Positions 32,594 through 42,370 of a DNA stretch of 60,463 bases are shown here, one piece after another. Below the pieces are notes generated by a model that worked only from the letters and a program-made list of their open reading frames with translations, was not told where the DNA came from and searched no databases. The stretch comes from an uncultured Bacteroidales bacterium. GTDB taxonomy: Bacteria; Bacteroidota; Bacteroidia; Bacteroidales; Muribaculaceae. Position numbers and translations under genes: made by a program. Each line of letters opens with the position of its first letter. The stretch's first letter is position 1. The stretch spans positions 1 through 60,463 of the forward strand of contig CADBBK010000004.1 in the NCBI GenBank assembly GCA_902792895.1, in the 5' to 3' direction.

Positions 32594-35446
32594 ATGGAAC
32601 CCAACAAGAAACTGCTGCTGCTTGATGCCTATGCACTCATTTTCAGGGCATTCTATGCAATGATACGCAGCCCTCGCATCACCTCGACCGGAATCGACAC
32701 GTCAGCCGTGTTCGGCTTTGTCAATACCCTGCAGGACCTGCTCAAACGTGAGCAGCCCAGCCACATTGCCGTGTGCTTTGATCCACCGGGGGGCAAGACC
32801 TTCAGGCACGAGAACTACGAGCCCTACAAGGCCAACCGCGAGAAGACGCCCGAGGGCATTCTCCAGGCTGTCCCCTACATCAAACGCATCCTCCAAGCCT
32901 ACCGTATCCCCATCTATGAAGTCGAGGGCTACGAGGCCGACGATGTCATCGGTACGCTTTCGCATCAGGCTGAAAAACAGGGATTTTTCACCTACATGGT
33001 CACGGGAGACAAGGACTTTGGCCAACTGGTGACGCCCAACATCAAAGTCCTGGATCCGCTCAAGAAAGAAATCCTGGGCGTGGAGGAAGTCAACGCCAAG
33101 TACGGCATCCAGTCACCGGAGCAGCTTATCGACATCCTGGGCCTGATGGGTGACACGGCCGACAACATCCCCGGCTGCCCGGGCGTGGGTCCCAAGAATG
33201 CCGAGAAACTCATCCAGCAATTCGGATCCATCGAGAACCTGCTTGAGCACACCGACCAACTCAAGGGCGCCCAACAGAAAAAGGTAGTCGAAAACGCCGA
33301 GCAGATACGCATGTCGAAGTGGCTGGCCACCATCATCACCGATGTGCCCATCACCCTCGACGCTGAAGCCCTGAAGCGCGAGCCAGCCGACCTGGAAGCC
33401 CTGCGCGCAATATTCAATGAACTGGAGTTCCGCACACTCACCCAGCGCCTTATCGACGGCGGTGAAGCCAATGTCGGCTTTGGAGATACTGCCGCACCCG
33501 CTCCGTCGGCTCAGCCCGCTCCCACTGCACCCGCTCCAGCGCCTGCAGCGCCCCAACCCGCAGCACACAAAACTGCCCCCGGACAGCAATTGTCGCTGTT
33601 TGACCTAGATAATCCGTCACAGGACGAAGCATCCTCCCCCACCGTCAGCTATCAATCCATCGAAAGCATCGGTCACAACTACCGCCTGATTACCTCACCG
33701 CTCGAGGCCGCAACCCTCGTCAGCGAGTTGCAGGACAAGCCGCGTGTGGCCGTTAGCCTGCTGGGCTCGGGCGAGAATGCCATGCAGTTCAAGATTATGG
33801 GTATGGCGCTGTGCGCCACGGCCCACGAAGCGGAATATGTCAAGTGTGACGACAGGCAAGAGATGATCCGTGCCCTGGCACCGCTGTTCAGCGGCACGAC
33901 CTGCATCGTCGGCAGCGACATCAAGCGGCTGATTGTAGTGCTGGACCGTCACGGCGTCAAGTTCACGGCACCCTACTACGACACCGCCGTGGCCCACTAC
34001 CTGCTCCAGCCCGAGCGCGGCCACTCCACAGCCGAGATGGCCTACGAACTGCTGCATTACACCGCCATCACCCCCGAGAGCCTGCTCGGTCCCAAGGGAC
34101 GCAACCAACTCAAACCGTCGCAACTGGCTCCCGAGGCCATTACGCGATGGGCCTGTGAGGCTGCCGACCTCACCCTGCAGCTGCCCGACGTGCTCGACAA
34201 GGCATTGCGGGAACAGGGCCTGGAATCGCTGCTGACCGACATCGAACTGCCGCTGGTACAGGTGCTGGCAAGTATGGAACTGGCCGGAGCACGCATCGAC
34301 GTGAAGGCGCTCAACGACTACTCGGTGACGCTGACCGAACAGATGAACCGCCTGGAGGCAGAGTGCCACCAACTGGCGGGCATGAGTTTCAACACAGCCT
34401 CTCCCGCCCAAGTGGGCGAAGTGCTGTTTGACCACCTCAAAATCGACCCTAAGGCCAAAAAGACCAAAACCGGACAGTACAGCACCACCGAGGACATCCT
34501 GCTTAAACTGCGAGACCGCCATCCGCTAGTGGACAAGATACTGGAACTGAGGGGTATCCGCAAACTGCTATCGACCTATGTCAACGCCCTGCCTGCCCTG
34601 ATTAACCCCTCGACGGGGCGCATCCACACGACCTACAACCAGACGGTCACCGCCACAGGCCGACTGTCCTCGACCAATCCCAACCTGCAGAACATTCCCG
34701 TGCGCTCCGATGACGGCAAGGAAATCCGCCGCGCCTTTATCCCCGCCGAGGGCAACATGTTCTTCAGTGCCGACTACTCCCAGATCGAGTTGCGTCTGGT
34801 CGCCGACCTGAGCCATGACAAGACGATGCTTGACGCCTTTGCCCACGACCACGACATCCACGCCATCACCGCCGCGCGCATTTACCACAAGCCGCTGGAC
34901 CAAGTCACCGGTGACGAGCGCCGCAAGGCCAAAACCGCCAACTTCGGCATCCTGTACGGCATCAGTGCCTTCGGGCTGGCACAACGGTTGAACATTGCGC
35001 GCGACGAAGCCAAGATGCTCATCGACGGCTACTACACCACCTTCCCGCAGGTGCGCGAATACATCGACCGCAGCATCGCCCAGGCGCGAGAGAAGGGTTA
35101 TGTCACTACCCTGTACGGACGCCGGCGCATGCTGCCCGACATCAACTCGAGGAATGCCGTGGTGAGGGGTTTCAGTGAGCGTAATGCCATCAACGCGCCC
35201 ATCCAGGGCACCGCAGCCGACGTCATCAAGCTCGCCATGGTGCGCATCTACCGCCGTTTTGCCGACGAGGGCATCCGCTCCAAGATGATTCTCCAGGTGC
35301 ACGATGAACTCAACTTTGACGTTCTGCCCGACGAGCTCGACGCCGTGCAACGCATCGTCATCGAGGAGATGGAAGGGGTGTACAAGGGCGACGTCCGGCT
35401 CACCGCCAGCCATGGCGTTGCGAGCAACTGGCTTGACGCCCATTAA
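32594..35446 (+). CDS. polA: DNA polymerase I with degenerate 3'-5' exonuclease domain
   Basis: About 950 residues; the adjacent ATG at 32591 is equally possible. The 5' nuclease domain (1-290) keeps LLLLDAYALIFRAFYA, GYEADDVIGT, TGDKDFGQL and DILGLMGDTADNIPG. A Pro/Ala-rich linker (about 300-350) follows. The exonuclease domain is present but its active site is lost: motif I DxE is replaced by SLLG (residue 388 on), motif II Asp by Leu (446), and motif III Tyr...Asp by Trp (519)...Ala (523). The polymerase domain is intact: DYSQIELRL (motif A), RRKAKTANFGILYG (motif B), QVHDEL (motif C). The enzyme should fill gaps and remove primers, probably without proofreading. Confidence 0.93.
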   Translation: MEPNKKLLLLDAYALIFRAFYAMIRSPRITSTGIDTSAVFGFVNTLQDLLKREQPSHIAVCFDPPGGKTFRHENYEPYKANREKTPEGILQAVPYIKRILQAYRIPIYEVEGYEADDVIGTLSHQAEKQGFFTYMVTGDKDFGQLVTPNIKVLDPLKKEILGVEEVNAKYGIQSPEQLIDILGLMGDTADNIPGCPGVGPKNAEKLIQQFGSIENLLEHTDQLKGAQQKKVVENAEQIRMSKWLATIITDVPITLDAEALKREPADLEALRAIFNELEFRTLTQRLIDGGEANVGFGDTAAPAPSAQPAPTAPAPAPAAPQPAAHKTAPGQQLSLFDLDNPSQDEASSPTVSYQSIESIGHNYRLITSPLEAATLVSELQDKPRVAVSLLGSGENAMQFKIMGMALCATAHEAEYVKCDDRQEMIRALAPLFSGTTCIVGSDIKRLIVVLDRHGVKFTAPYYDTAVAHYLLQPERGHSTAEMAYELLHYTAITPESLLGPKGRNQLKPSQLAPEAITRWACEAADLTLQLPDVLDKALREQGLESLLTDIELPLVQVLASMELAGARIDVKALNDYSVTLTEQMNRLEAECHQLAGMSFNTASPAQVGEVLFDHLKIDPKAKKTKTGQYSTTEDILLKLRDRHPLVDKILELRGIRKLLSTYVNALPALINPSTGRIHTTYNQTVTATGRLSSTNPNLQNIPVRSDDGKEIRRAFIPAEGNMFFSADYSQIELRLVADLSHDKTMLDAFAHDHDIHAITAARIYHKPLDQVTGDERRKAKTANFGILYGISAFGLAQRLNIARDEAKMLIDGYYTTFPQVREYIDRSIAQAREKGYVTTLYGRRRMLPDINSRNAVVRGFSERNAINAPIQGTAADVIKLAMVRIYRRFADEGIRSKMILQVHDELNFDVLPDELDAVQRIVIEEMEGVYKGDVRLTASHGVASNWLDAH

Positions 35447-35463
35447 ATAAAATCGGCAAAATA

Positions 35464-35494
35464 TTGCTCAGTTTTAAAAAAAGCAGTACCTTTG
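35464..35494 (+). promoter_or_regulatory. Promoter of tRNA-Pro
   Basis: TTG (35464-35466), 20 nt, TACCTTTG (35487-35494), 18 nt before the tRNA. Confidence 0.75.
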
Positions 35495-35512
35495 CCCCGC
35501 TAAAACGAGATT

Positions 35513-35586
35513 CGGGGTGTAGCACAGTTGGTTAGCGCGCCACGTTCGGGACGTGGAGGCCGGAAGTTCGAGTCTTCTCACCCCGA
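35513..35586 (+). tRNA. tRNA-Pro (anticodon CGG)
   Basis: Acceptor CGGGGTG (35513-35519) pairs with CACCCCG (35579-35585), discriminator A. The anticodon stem CCACG/CGTGG encloses TTCGGGA, giving anticodon CGG. A T-arm with GTTCGAGT is present. CCA is not encoded. The length of 74 nt is normal. Confidence 0.95.
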
Positions 35587-35595
35587 CTCAAGCAC

Positions 35596-35630
35596 AAGAC
35601 CGATGCAGCGATTGTTGTGTCGGTCTTTTT
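35596..35630 (+). terminator. Terminator after tRNA-Pro
   Basis: AAGACCGA (35596-35603) pairs with TCGGTCTT (35620-35627), and the T-run continues to 35630. The loop is long (16 nt). Confidence 0.7.
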
Positions 35631-35712
35631 CTTTGGCCATGGGTGTGAGGCGACGAATCAAACGCGCTAAACGTTAAATACTAGTAAAAATCATCTTTTT
35701 TGGCCTCAAGTC

Positions 35713-35743
35713 TTGGAAATCATGGAAATAATTGATATCTTAG
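35713..35743 (+). promoter_or_regulatory. Likely promoter of the AraC-family gene
   Basis: TTG (35713-35715), 20 nt, TATCTTAG (35736-35743). The -7 box differs from TAnnTTTG at one position. The leader is about 25 nt. Confidence 0.5.
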
Positions 35744-35769
35744 CACCGTCAAACTAACTGTCGATCACT

Positions 35770-36666
35770 ATGAAACAACGCCCAATCACCCAGCTTGACC
35801 TGCACGATGTGCCGCAGGTGTATCATAACTTCAAGTATAATGACGGCGAAGTCTTCTTTGCCGACAACATTACTTCGGTACCGGGACTGATGAAGCAGTT
35901 CCAAGTCAACTTCATTGCCTATGTCATGGTGCTACAGGGTGAACTCTCACTGGACGTTAATGGCATCCAGCACCACCTGGACAAGAACAGTTCGCTCTTT
36001 GTTGACCGTAAGATGGTCATCGACGGTATCGAGCACAGTGACGACTTCAGATGCATGATCTGCGTGATGAGCAGCGACATGGGGTTCTCGTTCTTCAACA
36101 AGAGCCTGTTGCAATCCATCATGCACATCATGGCTAACCCAGTCATCAAACTGGAGCAGAACGAGGTGGACCTGATGATGAAGTACTATGATCTGCTCGT
36201 TTTCAAGATGGATTATCCCGAATTGAACTTCGGCCGCGAGACGATGCGCGACATCATCCGCTGCTTTGCCTATGACTTGTTGTCCAACATCAACAAGCAC
36301 CTGCATCCCGAGGGTGACGAGGATATCCTGCGGCAGGGCGACCGCATCTTCCGCCGCTTCATGATGCTGCTGACCGAGCATGCCCACGTCAACCGCAGCG
36401 TCAAGTCCTATGCCGACGAGCTGTGCGTGTCCCCCAAGTACCTGACCAGCGTCTGCCGCAAGCATGGTGACTACACGGCCAGCGAACTCATTGCCAACGC
36501 CGTGATGAGCCGCATCAAGCAGTTGCTGCTCTACAGTGACATGAGTATCAAGGAGATCGCCAACGACATGGGATTTGAAAACCTGTCTTTCTTCGGCAAA
36601 TATGTGAAAAAGCATCTGGGCCTGTCGCCCAACCACTACCGCAAGGCCAACGGCTACGGCAAGTAA
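35770..36666 (+). CDS. AraC-family transcriptional regulator
   Basis: 298 residues. The N-terminal half is a cupin-like sensor (AYVMVLQGELSLDVNG, then DKNSSLFVDRKMVIDG). The C-terminal 100 residues hold the two helix-turn-helix motifs: SVKSYADELCVSPKYLTSVC, and SIKEIANDMGFENLSFFGKY leading to HLGLSPNHYRK. It binds DNA and probably responds to a small ligand; the target is unknown. The gene stands alone after tRNA-Pro and converges with folK, so the neighbours give no clue. Confidence 0.9.
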   Translation: MKQRPITQLDLHDVPQVYHNFKYNDGEVFFADNITSVPGLMKQFQVNFIAYVMVLQGELSLDVNGIQHHLDKNSSLFVDRKMVIDGIEHSDDFRCMICVMSSDMGFSFFNKSLLQSIMHIMANPVIKLEQNEVDLMMKYYDLLVFKMDYPELNFGRETMRDIIRCFAYDLLSNINKHLHPEGDEDILRQGDRIFRRFMMLLTEHAHVNRSVKSYADELCVSPKYLTSVCRKHGDYTASELIANAVMSRIKQLLLYSDMSIKEIANDMGFENLSFFGKYVKKHLGLSPNHYRKANGYGK

Positions 36667-36731
36667 GCACCCCCGGCCGGAGCGCATGAGTCCTCCACAG
36701 CACACCGGAGGACCTCTCTAAACCCTAAACT

Positions 36732-37202
36732 TTATACTTTATTTCCCAAGCCTTCCAGCATCTGGGCGGCGGTGAGACCCGTGACAGGATGGCACCAGTT
36801 GGGGGCCAAATCCATCATGGGCTTCAGGAAGAATTCCCGCTCAGACAGATGAGGATGGGGTATCTGCAGCGTGGGGGTGTCGATGATGAGGTCACCGATG
36901 GCCACGATGTCGATGTCAACGAGGCGGTCGATATAGCCACCCTGGGCATCGCGGTGTGAGGCACTGCCCAGCCTGTGCTCGATGTCGTGAATGCGGTCCA
37001 GCATCTGCTGGGGCTCCAAATCGCTGTCGAACCACAGCCCGATGTTCATGAAGCGGTTGTCGCTCTCGAATCCCCATGGCTCAGACTCGACGATGCGCGA
37101 GGTGACACTGCCTCCAGTACCCGCCGTCAAAGCAACGACGGCGCGATAAAGATTATCGCGCCGTTCGCCCATATTGCTACCTATATTCAGGTAATAATCC
37201 AT
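36732..37202 (-). CDS. folK: 2-amino-4-hydroxy-6-hydroxymethyldihydropteridine diphosphokinase
   Basis: 156 residues, typical length. It starts YYLNIGSNMGERRDNL and contains ESEPWGF, then the signature DRLVDIDIVAIGD and IPHPHLSEREFFLKPM. It transfers pyrophosphate from ATP to the pterin in folate synthesis. Its ATG is 5 nt past the infB stop, so it is probably transcribed with infB. Confidence 0.93.
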   Translation of the reverse strand: MDYYLNIGSNMGERRDNLYRAVVALTAGTGGSVTSRIVESEPWGFESDNRFMNIGLWFDSDLEPQQMLDRIHDIEHRLGSASHRDAQGGYIDRLVDIDIVAIGDLIIDTPTLQIPHPHLSEREFFLKPMMDLAPNWCHPVTGLTAAQMLEGLGNKV

Positions 37203-37207
37203 TGTGT

Positions 37208-40054
37208 TTACAAGGTCTTGTGAACCTCGATTTCCTCAAAGGCCTCGATGATATCCATCTCCTGCAGGTCGTTGTAGGACTTGAGGCTCAAACCGCAGTC
37301 ATAACCGCTGGTGACCTCCTTAGCATCATCCTTGAAGCGCTTGAGCGATGCCAGTTCACCCGTGTGGATAACGATACCGTCACGGATGACACGCACCTTG
37401 CTGCCGCGTTTGATCTTGCCCTCGACCACCATGGCGCCGGCGATGGTACCCACCTTGCTGATGTGGTACACCTGGCGCACCTCGGCGCTACCGGTAACCT
37501 CCTCCTTGATGTCGGGCTGGAGCATACCTTCCATAGCGCTCTTGACCTCCTCGATGGCGTCGTAGATGATGGAGTACAGACGGATGTCCACGCCTTCCTG
37601 CTCGGCGGCACGCTTGGCCGAAGCCGACGGGCGTACCTGGAAGCCGATGATGTAGGCATCACTGGCGGCAGCCAGGGTAACGTCGCTCTCGGTGATGGCA
37701 CCGACGGCCTTGTGGATAACGTTGACCTGTACCTCGGGGGTGGACAACTTGATGAGCGAGTCGCTCAGGGCCTCGATGGAGCCGTCCACGTCACCCTTGA
37801 CGATACAGTTGAGCTCATGGAACTCACCCAGTGCACGACGGCGGCCGATGTCCTCGAGGCTGACACGGTGCTGGGTGCGGCGGCTCTGCTCACGCTGCAA
37901 CTGCTCACGCTTGTTGGCAATCTGGCGGGCCTCCTGCTCGGTATCCATGACATTGAACTTGTCACCAGCGGTGGGAGCACCGTTCAGACCCAGGATCAGA
38001 GCCGGGGTCGAGGGGCCGCTCTCGGTGATGCGCTGGTTGCGCTCGTTGAACATCGCCTTAACCTTACCGAAGTGGGTTCCGGCGAGCACGATATCGCCCA
38101 CATGGAGCGTACCGTTGTCGATGAGCACGGTGGCGATGTAACCACGTCCCTTGTCCAGTGACGACTCGATGATCGAGCCGGTAGCCTTGCGGTTGGGGTT
38201 GGCCTTGAGGTCGAGCATGTCGGCCTCGAGCAGCACCTTCTCCATCAGTTCCTCAACGCCGATACCCTTCTTGGCCGAGATATCCTGGCTCTGGTACTTG
38301 CCGCCCCAGTCCTCGACCAGGTAGTTCATCGCAGCAAGTTCCTCCTTGATCTTCTCGGGGTTGGCGCTGGGCTTGTCAATCTTGTTGATGGCAAAGATGA
38401 TGGGTACGCCGGCGGCCGATGCGTGATTCAACGCCTCGACGGTCTGGGGCATCACATTGTCATCGGCAGCGACAATCACGATAACGATATCGGTCACCTT
38501 GGCACCACGGGCACGCATGGCGGTGAACGCCTCGTGACCAGGGGTGTCGAGGAAGGTGATGCGGCGGCCGTTGGGCAGCTTCACGTTGTAGGCACCGATG
38601 TGCTGGGTGATACCACCAGCCTCACCGGCAATCACGTTGGAGTTGCGGATGTAGTCCAGCAGCGAGGTCTTACCGTGGTCGACGTGACCCATGACGGTAA
38701 CGACGGGCGGGCGCTGCACGAGGTCTTCGGGATTATCCTCCTCCTCGCTGATAGCCTCGGCCACCTCGGCACTGGTATACTCGGTCTTGAAGCCAAACTC
38801 GTCGGCCACGATGTTGATGGTCTCGGCATCGAGACGCTGGTTGATGCTGACCATCACGCCCAGGTTCATACAAGTGGCGATAACCTTGTTGACGGGCACG
38901 TTCATCATGCTGGCCAGGTCATTGGCAGTCACAAACTCGGTGAGTTTCAGCACCTTGCTCTGTGCTGCTGCCTGTGCAGCCTCTTCACGCAGCTCCTCGC
39001 GGAACTCCTCGCGCTTCTCGCGACGACGGTTCACGGCAGCCTTCTTGGTGTTCTTGGCGGTGAGGCGTGCGAGCGTCTCCTTCATCTGACGCTGAACGTC
39101 CTCCTCGCTCACCTCGGGGCGCAAGGGCTTGCGGTTCTTCTTGTCCTTGCTGCGCTTGCCGCCCTGGTCGTCCTTGCCGCCACGTCCCTTACCGGGCTGA
39201 GCGTGCGGTGCAGGCTGGTTGCCGGCGTTCTCGATATCGACTTTCTCCTTGCCGATGCGTTTGCGTTTCTTCTTGGCAGCGCCCTCGGCCTGTGCCTTAG
39301 CGATGCGCTCGTTGCGCTTCTCCTCCTTACTCTTCTTGCGGGGGCGCGTCTGCTGGTTGAGCGATGTCAAGTCCACCTTGCCCACTACCTTGAGTTGCGG
39401 ACCGCTCACGGTCTGCGGACGGTACACGCCATCATCGTCCTTGTCCTCCTCGGAGCGCTCGGGCTCAGCGGCAGGCTCTTCGTCTGCGGGCTGTTGGGCC
39501 ACGGGGGCATCCTCGGGGGCAGGAGTCGATGTCTGAGCCGGCTTTTCGGGCTCAGGTTCGGCGGGCTGGGCTGCCTCGGGCTTGGGAGCCGGTTCAGCGG
39601 GCTTTTCCTGCACGGGTTCAGCAACGGGAGCGCTCTCCACGGGAGTTTCGGGCGCAGGGGTTGCCGCCGGCTCTTCGGCCTGCTTCTGGGGCTCGGGCTT
39701 GGCGGGTTCAGGCTCGGGTTTGGTCGCCGGCTTGGGATTGCCGTCGGCATCCAGTTCAATTTTGCCCACGATCTTGGGCTTCTGTCCCGGGACGACGGTC
39801 TTGATCTCGCGCGACTCATTCTTCGCCTTGTCCCTGTTGGCCTTCTCCTTCTGGCGTTCGTTGGCCATCTTGTCCGACTTGGACTTGAGGTCCATGTCGG
39901 GCTTGAATTCCTTGACAAGCATCTCATAGACATCGTCCTCAATCTTCGCGTTGATGCTCGAACTGATTTCGATGCCCTTCTTGTTCAGGAATTCCTCGAT
40001 GGTCTGCCTACCCACGTTCAGGTCTTTAATGACTTTACTGATTTTTATCGCCAT
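37208..40054 (-). CDS. infB: Translation initiation factor IF-2
   Basis: 948 residues. A short N-terminal IF2_N domain (about 1-55) is followed by a long Pro/Glu/Ala-rich and basic linker (about 60-350). The G domain has [12 protein letters not shown] (G1), DTPGHEAF (G3) and NKIDKP (G4), followed by domains II-IV. It brings initiator tRNA to the 30S subunit and hydrolyses GTP on subunit joining. It sits downstream of nusA and rimP in the usual order. Confidence 0.95.
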   Translation of the reverse strand: MAIKISKVIKDLNVGRQTIEEFLNKKGIEISSSINAKIEDDVYEMLVKEFKPDMDLKSKSDKMANERQKEKANRDKAKNESREIKTVVPGQKPKIVGKIELDADGNPKPATKPEPEPAKPEPQKQAEEPAATPAPETPVESAPVAEPVQEKPAEPAPKPEAAQPAEPEPEKPAQTSTPAPEDAPVAQQPADEEPAAEPERSEEDKDDDGVYRPQTVSGPQLKVVGKVDLTSLNQQTRPRKKSKEEKRNERIAKAQAEGAAKKKRKRIGKEKVDIENAGNQPAPHAQPGKGRGGKDDQGGKRSKDKKNRKPLRPEVSEEDVQRQMKETLARLTAKNTKKAAVNRRREKREEFREELREEAAQAAAQSKVLKLTEFVTANDLASMMNVPVNKVIATCMNLGVMVSINQRLDAETINIVADEFGFKTEYTSAEVAEAISEEEDNPEDLVQRPPVVTVMGHVDHGKTSLLDYIRNSNVIAGEAGGITQHIGAYNVKLPNGRRITFLDTPGHEAFTAMRARGAKVTDIVIVIVAADDNVMPQTVEALNHASAAGVPIIFAINKIDKPSANPEKIKEELAAMNYLVEDWGGKYQSQDISAKKGIGVEELMEKVLLEADMLDLKANPNRKATGSIIESSLDKGRGYIATVLIDNGTLHVGDIVLAGTHFGKVKAMFNERNQRITESGPSTPALILGLNGAPTAGDKFNVMDTEQEARQIANKREQLQREQSRRTQHRVSLEDIGRRRALGEFHELNCIVKGDVDGSIEALSDSLIKLSTPEVQVNVIHKAVGAITESDVTLAAASDAYIIGFQVRPSASAKRAAEQEGVDIRLYSIIYDAIEEVKSAMEGMLQPDIKEEVTGSAEVRQVYHISKVGTIAGAMVVEGKIKRGSKVRVIRDGIVIHTGELASLKRFKDDAKEVTSGYDCGLSLKSYNDLQEMDIIEAFEEIEVHKTL

Positions 40055-40177
40055 AAATTGTTGTTTATCTGTTCGCTTGCGGCAATATGCTTTCGGCTTT
40101 TAATTGATTGCTATATGTGTTGATGAGAAGTGAATAAAAAACGGTCTAATAGTGCCGGTCGGTGATGGCTTGGCGGA

Positions 40178-41431
40178 TTAGTCCTCAAACTCGGTGCGCA
40201 GCACGCTGAGCACGTAGTCCACCGTGTCCTCCTCGAGGTCGGCCTCGTTGATGAGATTCTCGCGCGGCACGCGCAGCACGGCCTTGGCAGTGTCGAGGCC
40301 GATGCCCTTGAGCGCCTCGATTACCCACTCGTCGATCTCGTCCTTGAACTCGTCGAGGTAGATATCCTCCTCGCCATCGGTCTCGACGTCACGGTAAACG
40401 TCGATGCTGTAACCGGTGAGGATGCTGGCCAACTTGATGTTCAAACCACCCTTACCGATAGCCAGGGAAACCTCCTCGGGACGGAGGAACACCTCGGCAT
40501 GCAGGTTCTCGTTGTCCAGACGGATAGACGAGATCTTGGCGGGGCTCAGGGCGCGCTGGATGAGCAGCTGCGGGTTGCTGGTGTAGTTGATGACATCGAT
40601 GTTCTCGTTGCGCAGCTCACGCACGATGCCGTGGATGCGGGCACCCTTCACGCCCACGCAAGCGCCCACAGGGTCGATGCGGTCGTCATAGCTCTCGACA
40701 GCAATCTTGGCGCGCTCGCCAGGAATGCGGGCGACGGCGCGGATGACGATGATGCCGTCGTGAATCTCGGGCACCTCCTGCTCAAACAGGCGGCGCAGGA
40801 AGTCGTCGCTCGTGCGCGAGACGTAAATCTTAACGTTGCTGGTGTCATCTACCCTATCAACAACGGCACGCACCACATCACCCTTGCGGTAGATGTCGGT
40901 GGGAATCTGTGCATCCTTGGGCAGTAGCAGCTCGTTCTTTTCTTCGTCGAGCAGCAGCACCTCGCGTTTCCACACCTGATAGACCTCACCGGCCACCAGT
41001 TGTCCCTCGAGGGCATGATACTTGTTGTAGATGGCGTTCTTCTGCAACTCAAGAATCTTGCTGGCCAAGGTCTGACGCAGATTGAGGATGGCGCGCCTGC
41101 CGAACTTGGCAAAGTCAATCTTGCGGGTGTGCTCCTCGCCCACCTCACAGTCGGGATCGTCGTCGGCCCGAGCATCGCTCAGCGAGATCTCTTCATTGGG
41201 ATTCTCCACTTCGCCGTCCTCAACGACCTTGAGATTCTGGTAAATCTCGCAGTCGCCCTTGTCGGGGTTGACAATGATATCAAAGTTGTCATCGTTGCCG
41301 AACATCTTGGACAACACGCTGCGGAACGACTCCTCGAGCACACCCATGAGGGTGGTCTGGTCGATGTTCTTGTACTCCTTGAACTCGGCAAACTGTTGGG
41401 CCATATTGACCGCTTCTTCTCTTTTAGCCAT
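40178..41431 (-). CDS. nusA: Transcription termination/antitermination protein NusA
   Basis: 417 residues starting MAKREEAVNMAQQF. It has the N-terminal polymerase-binding domain (ESFRSVLSKMFG), an S1 domain (about 135-200, AEGQLVAGEVYQVW-like strands), and two KH domains including DPVGACVGVKGARI and LAIGKGGLNIKLAS. An acidic C-terminus follows; there are no long C-terminal acidic repeats as in enteric NusA. It modulates pausing, termination and antitermination. Confidence 0.95.
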   Translation of the reverse strand: MAKREEAVNMAQQFAEFKEYKNIDQTTLMGVLEESFRSVLSKMFGNDDNFDIIVNPDKGDCEIYQNLKVVEDGEVENPNEEISLSDARADDDPDCEVGEEHTRKIDFAKFGRRAILNLRQTLASKILELQKNAIYNKYHALEGQLVAGEVYQVWKREVLLLDEEKNELLLPKDAQIPTDIYRKGDVVRAVVDRVDDTSNVKIYVSRTSDDFLRRLFEQEVPEIHDGIIVIRAVARIPGERAKIAVESYDDRIDPVGACVGVKGARIHGIVRELRNENIDVINYTSNPQLLIQRALSPAKISSIRLDNENLHAEVFLRPEEVSLAIGKGGLNIKLASILTGYSIDVYRDVETDGEEDIYLDEFKDEIDEWVIEALKGIGLDTAKAVLRVPRENLINEADLEEDTVDYVLSVLRTEFED

Positions 41432-41502
41432 AATTAAGTTTTCAGTTTTTAGTTGTAAGTTTTAAGTACGATTGCTATCGCCTAAAGCCTAAAACCTAAA
41501 CT

Positions 41503-41967
41503 TCACATTTTGATGATATTTTTTGTTTGTTTAATGTCGTTGTAATTGAAGTGCTCCTGCTCCTCGACCATCTCGGGGCGTTTCTTGCCCTCGAGTTTCT
41601 TCTTCACGGTCATGGTCAGGGTGAAGCCCTCGTCGTCGGCATCGGCAATGACGCCCTTGAGTTTACGCCCGTCGCCGGTCAGGACCTCGACCTCGTAGCC
41701 GATGTTCTTGCGGTACTGGCGCGGCAGGACCAGTGGCGAGGTGATGCCATAGGAGCCCACGGTCAGTTCATAGTCCTCATCGTCGCGGTCAAACGCGTTG
41801 AGCACGGCGTCGTTGACCGCCACGCAGTCGTCGATGGTGATGTCCTCATCGCTGTCCAGGGCCACATCGATGATGTTGTCCTTGCTCACATTGAGGGTGA
41901 CCAGGTACATCTTGGTGCCCTCCAGCGCCTCGTTAATCACTTTTTCCAGTTCCGTCCTGTCAATCAT
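41503..41967 (-). CDS. rimP: Ribosome maturation factor RimP
   Basis: 154 residues. It has the RimP N-domain (KVINEALEGTKMYLVTLNVS, DSDEDITIDDCVAVN) and the C-terminal SH3-like domain (GYEVEVLTGDGRKLKG). VGSYGITSPL matches the conserved linker usually written VSSPGLxxPL. It aids 30S assembly and leads the rimP-nusA-infB operon. Confidence 0.92.
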   Translation of the reverse strand: MIDRTELEKVINEALEGTKMYLVTLNVSKDNIIDVALDSDEDITIDDCVAVNDAVLNAFDRDDEDYELTVGSYGITSPLVLPRQYRKNIGYEVEVLTGDGRKLKGVIADADDEGFTLTMTVKKKLEGKKRPEMVEEQEHFNYNDIKQTKNIIKM

Positions 41968-42105
41968 ATCGTTAGTTTCTAGTTTCTTGTCCCTGGTTCC
42001 AGGATGTCTGGGAGAATAACTCCTAACGCCTAAAACCTAGGGGCTAAAGCCTCAATTATAATAAAAACGAGGAAGCCCAAGTGCCCCCTCTCACGAATGC
42101 TGGCG

Positions 42106-42136
42106 CAAAAGTACTATTTTTCTTGCATTCAGGCAA
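42106..42136 (-). promoter_or_regulatory. Promoter of the rimP-nusA-infB operon
   Basis: On the minus strand TTG (42134-42136), 20 nt, TACTTTTG (42106-42113). The leader to the rimP ATG is about 135 nt and contains CCTAAAACCTA-type repeats. Confidence 0.7.
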
Positions 42137-42276
42137 TATTTAATGTGAAAACGGCCGCTAAACGAAAGATTTATTCACGTTATTTAACATTATTTACAAG
42201 AATTTAAACCATTCTGCCCGACGAATCCTACATAAAACCGCAGAGATGCAGGGCCTCGTCACACAAGAGAGCAGAA

Positions 42277-42341
42277 TGTGTCATCATTCAGTTCCCGGCC
42301 ATGATGGGTAATCCTGGCACCGAGACATGAATGATGACACA
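42277..42341. repeat. 14-bp inverted repeat downstream of the dockerin-tailed gene
   Basis: TGTGTCATCATTCA (42277-42290) is the exact reverse complement of TGAATGATGACACA (42328-42341), with partial pairing outside. The spacer is 37 nt. No T-run follows, so it could be an operator, a processing site or a weak terminator. The rest of 42137-42370 shows no gene. Confidence 0.55.
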
Positions 42342-42370
42342 CCTGCTTCTATCGTGGAGAGGCGAATGGA

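Noticed and set aside
35513-35586. tRNA-Pro as an integration site of a mobile element
   Set aside because: No integrase and no repeat of the tRNA 3' end were seen in the window; the flanks are ordinary genes.
37702-40123. Long plus-strand frames opposite infB
   Set aside because: They are antisense to a clear IF-2 gene and have hydrophobic, low-information translations.
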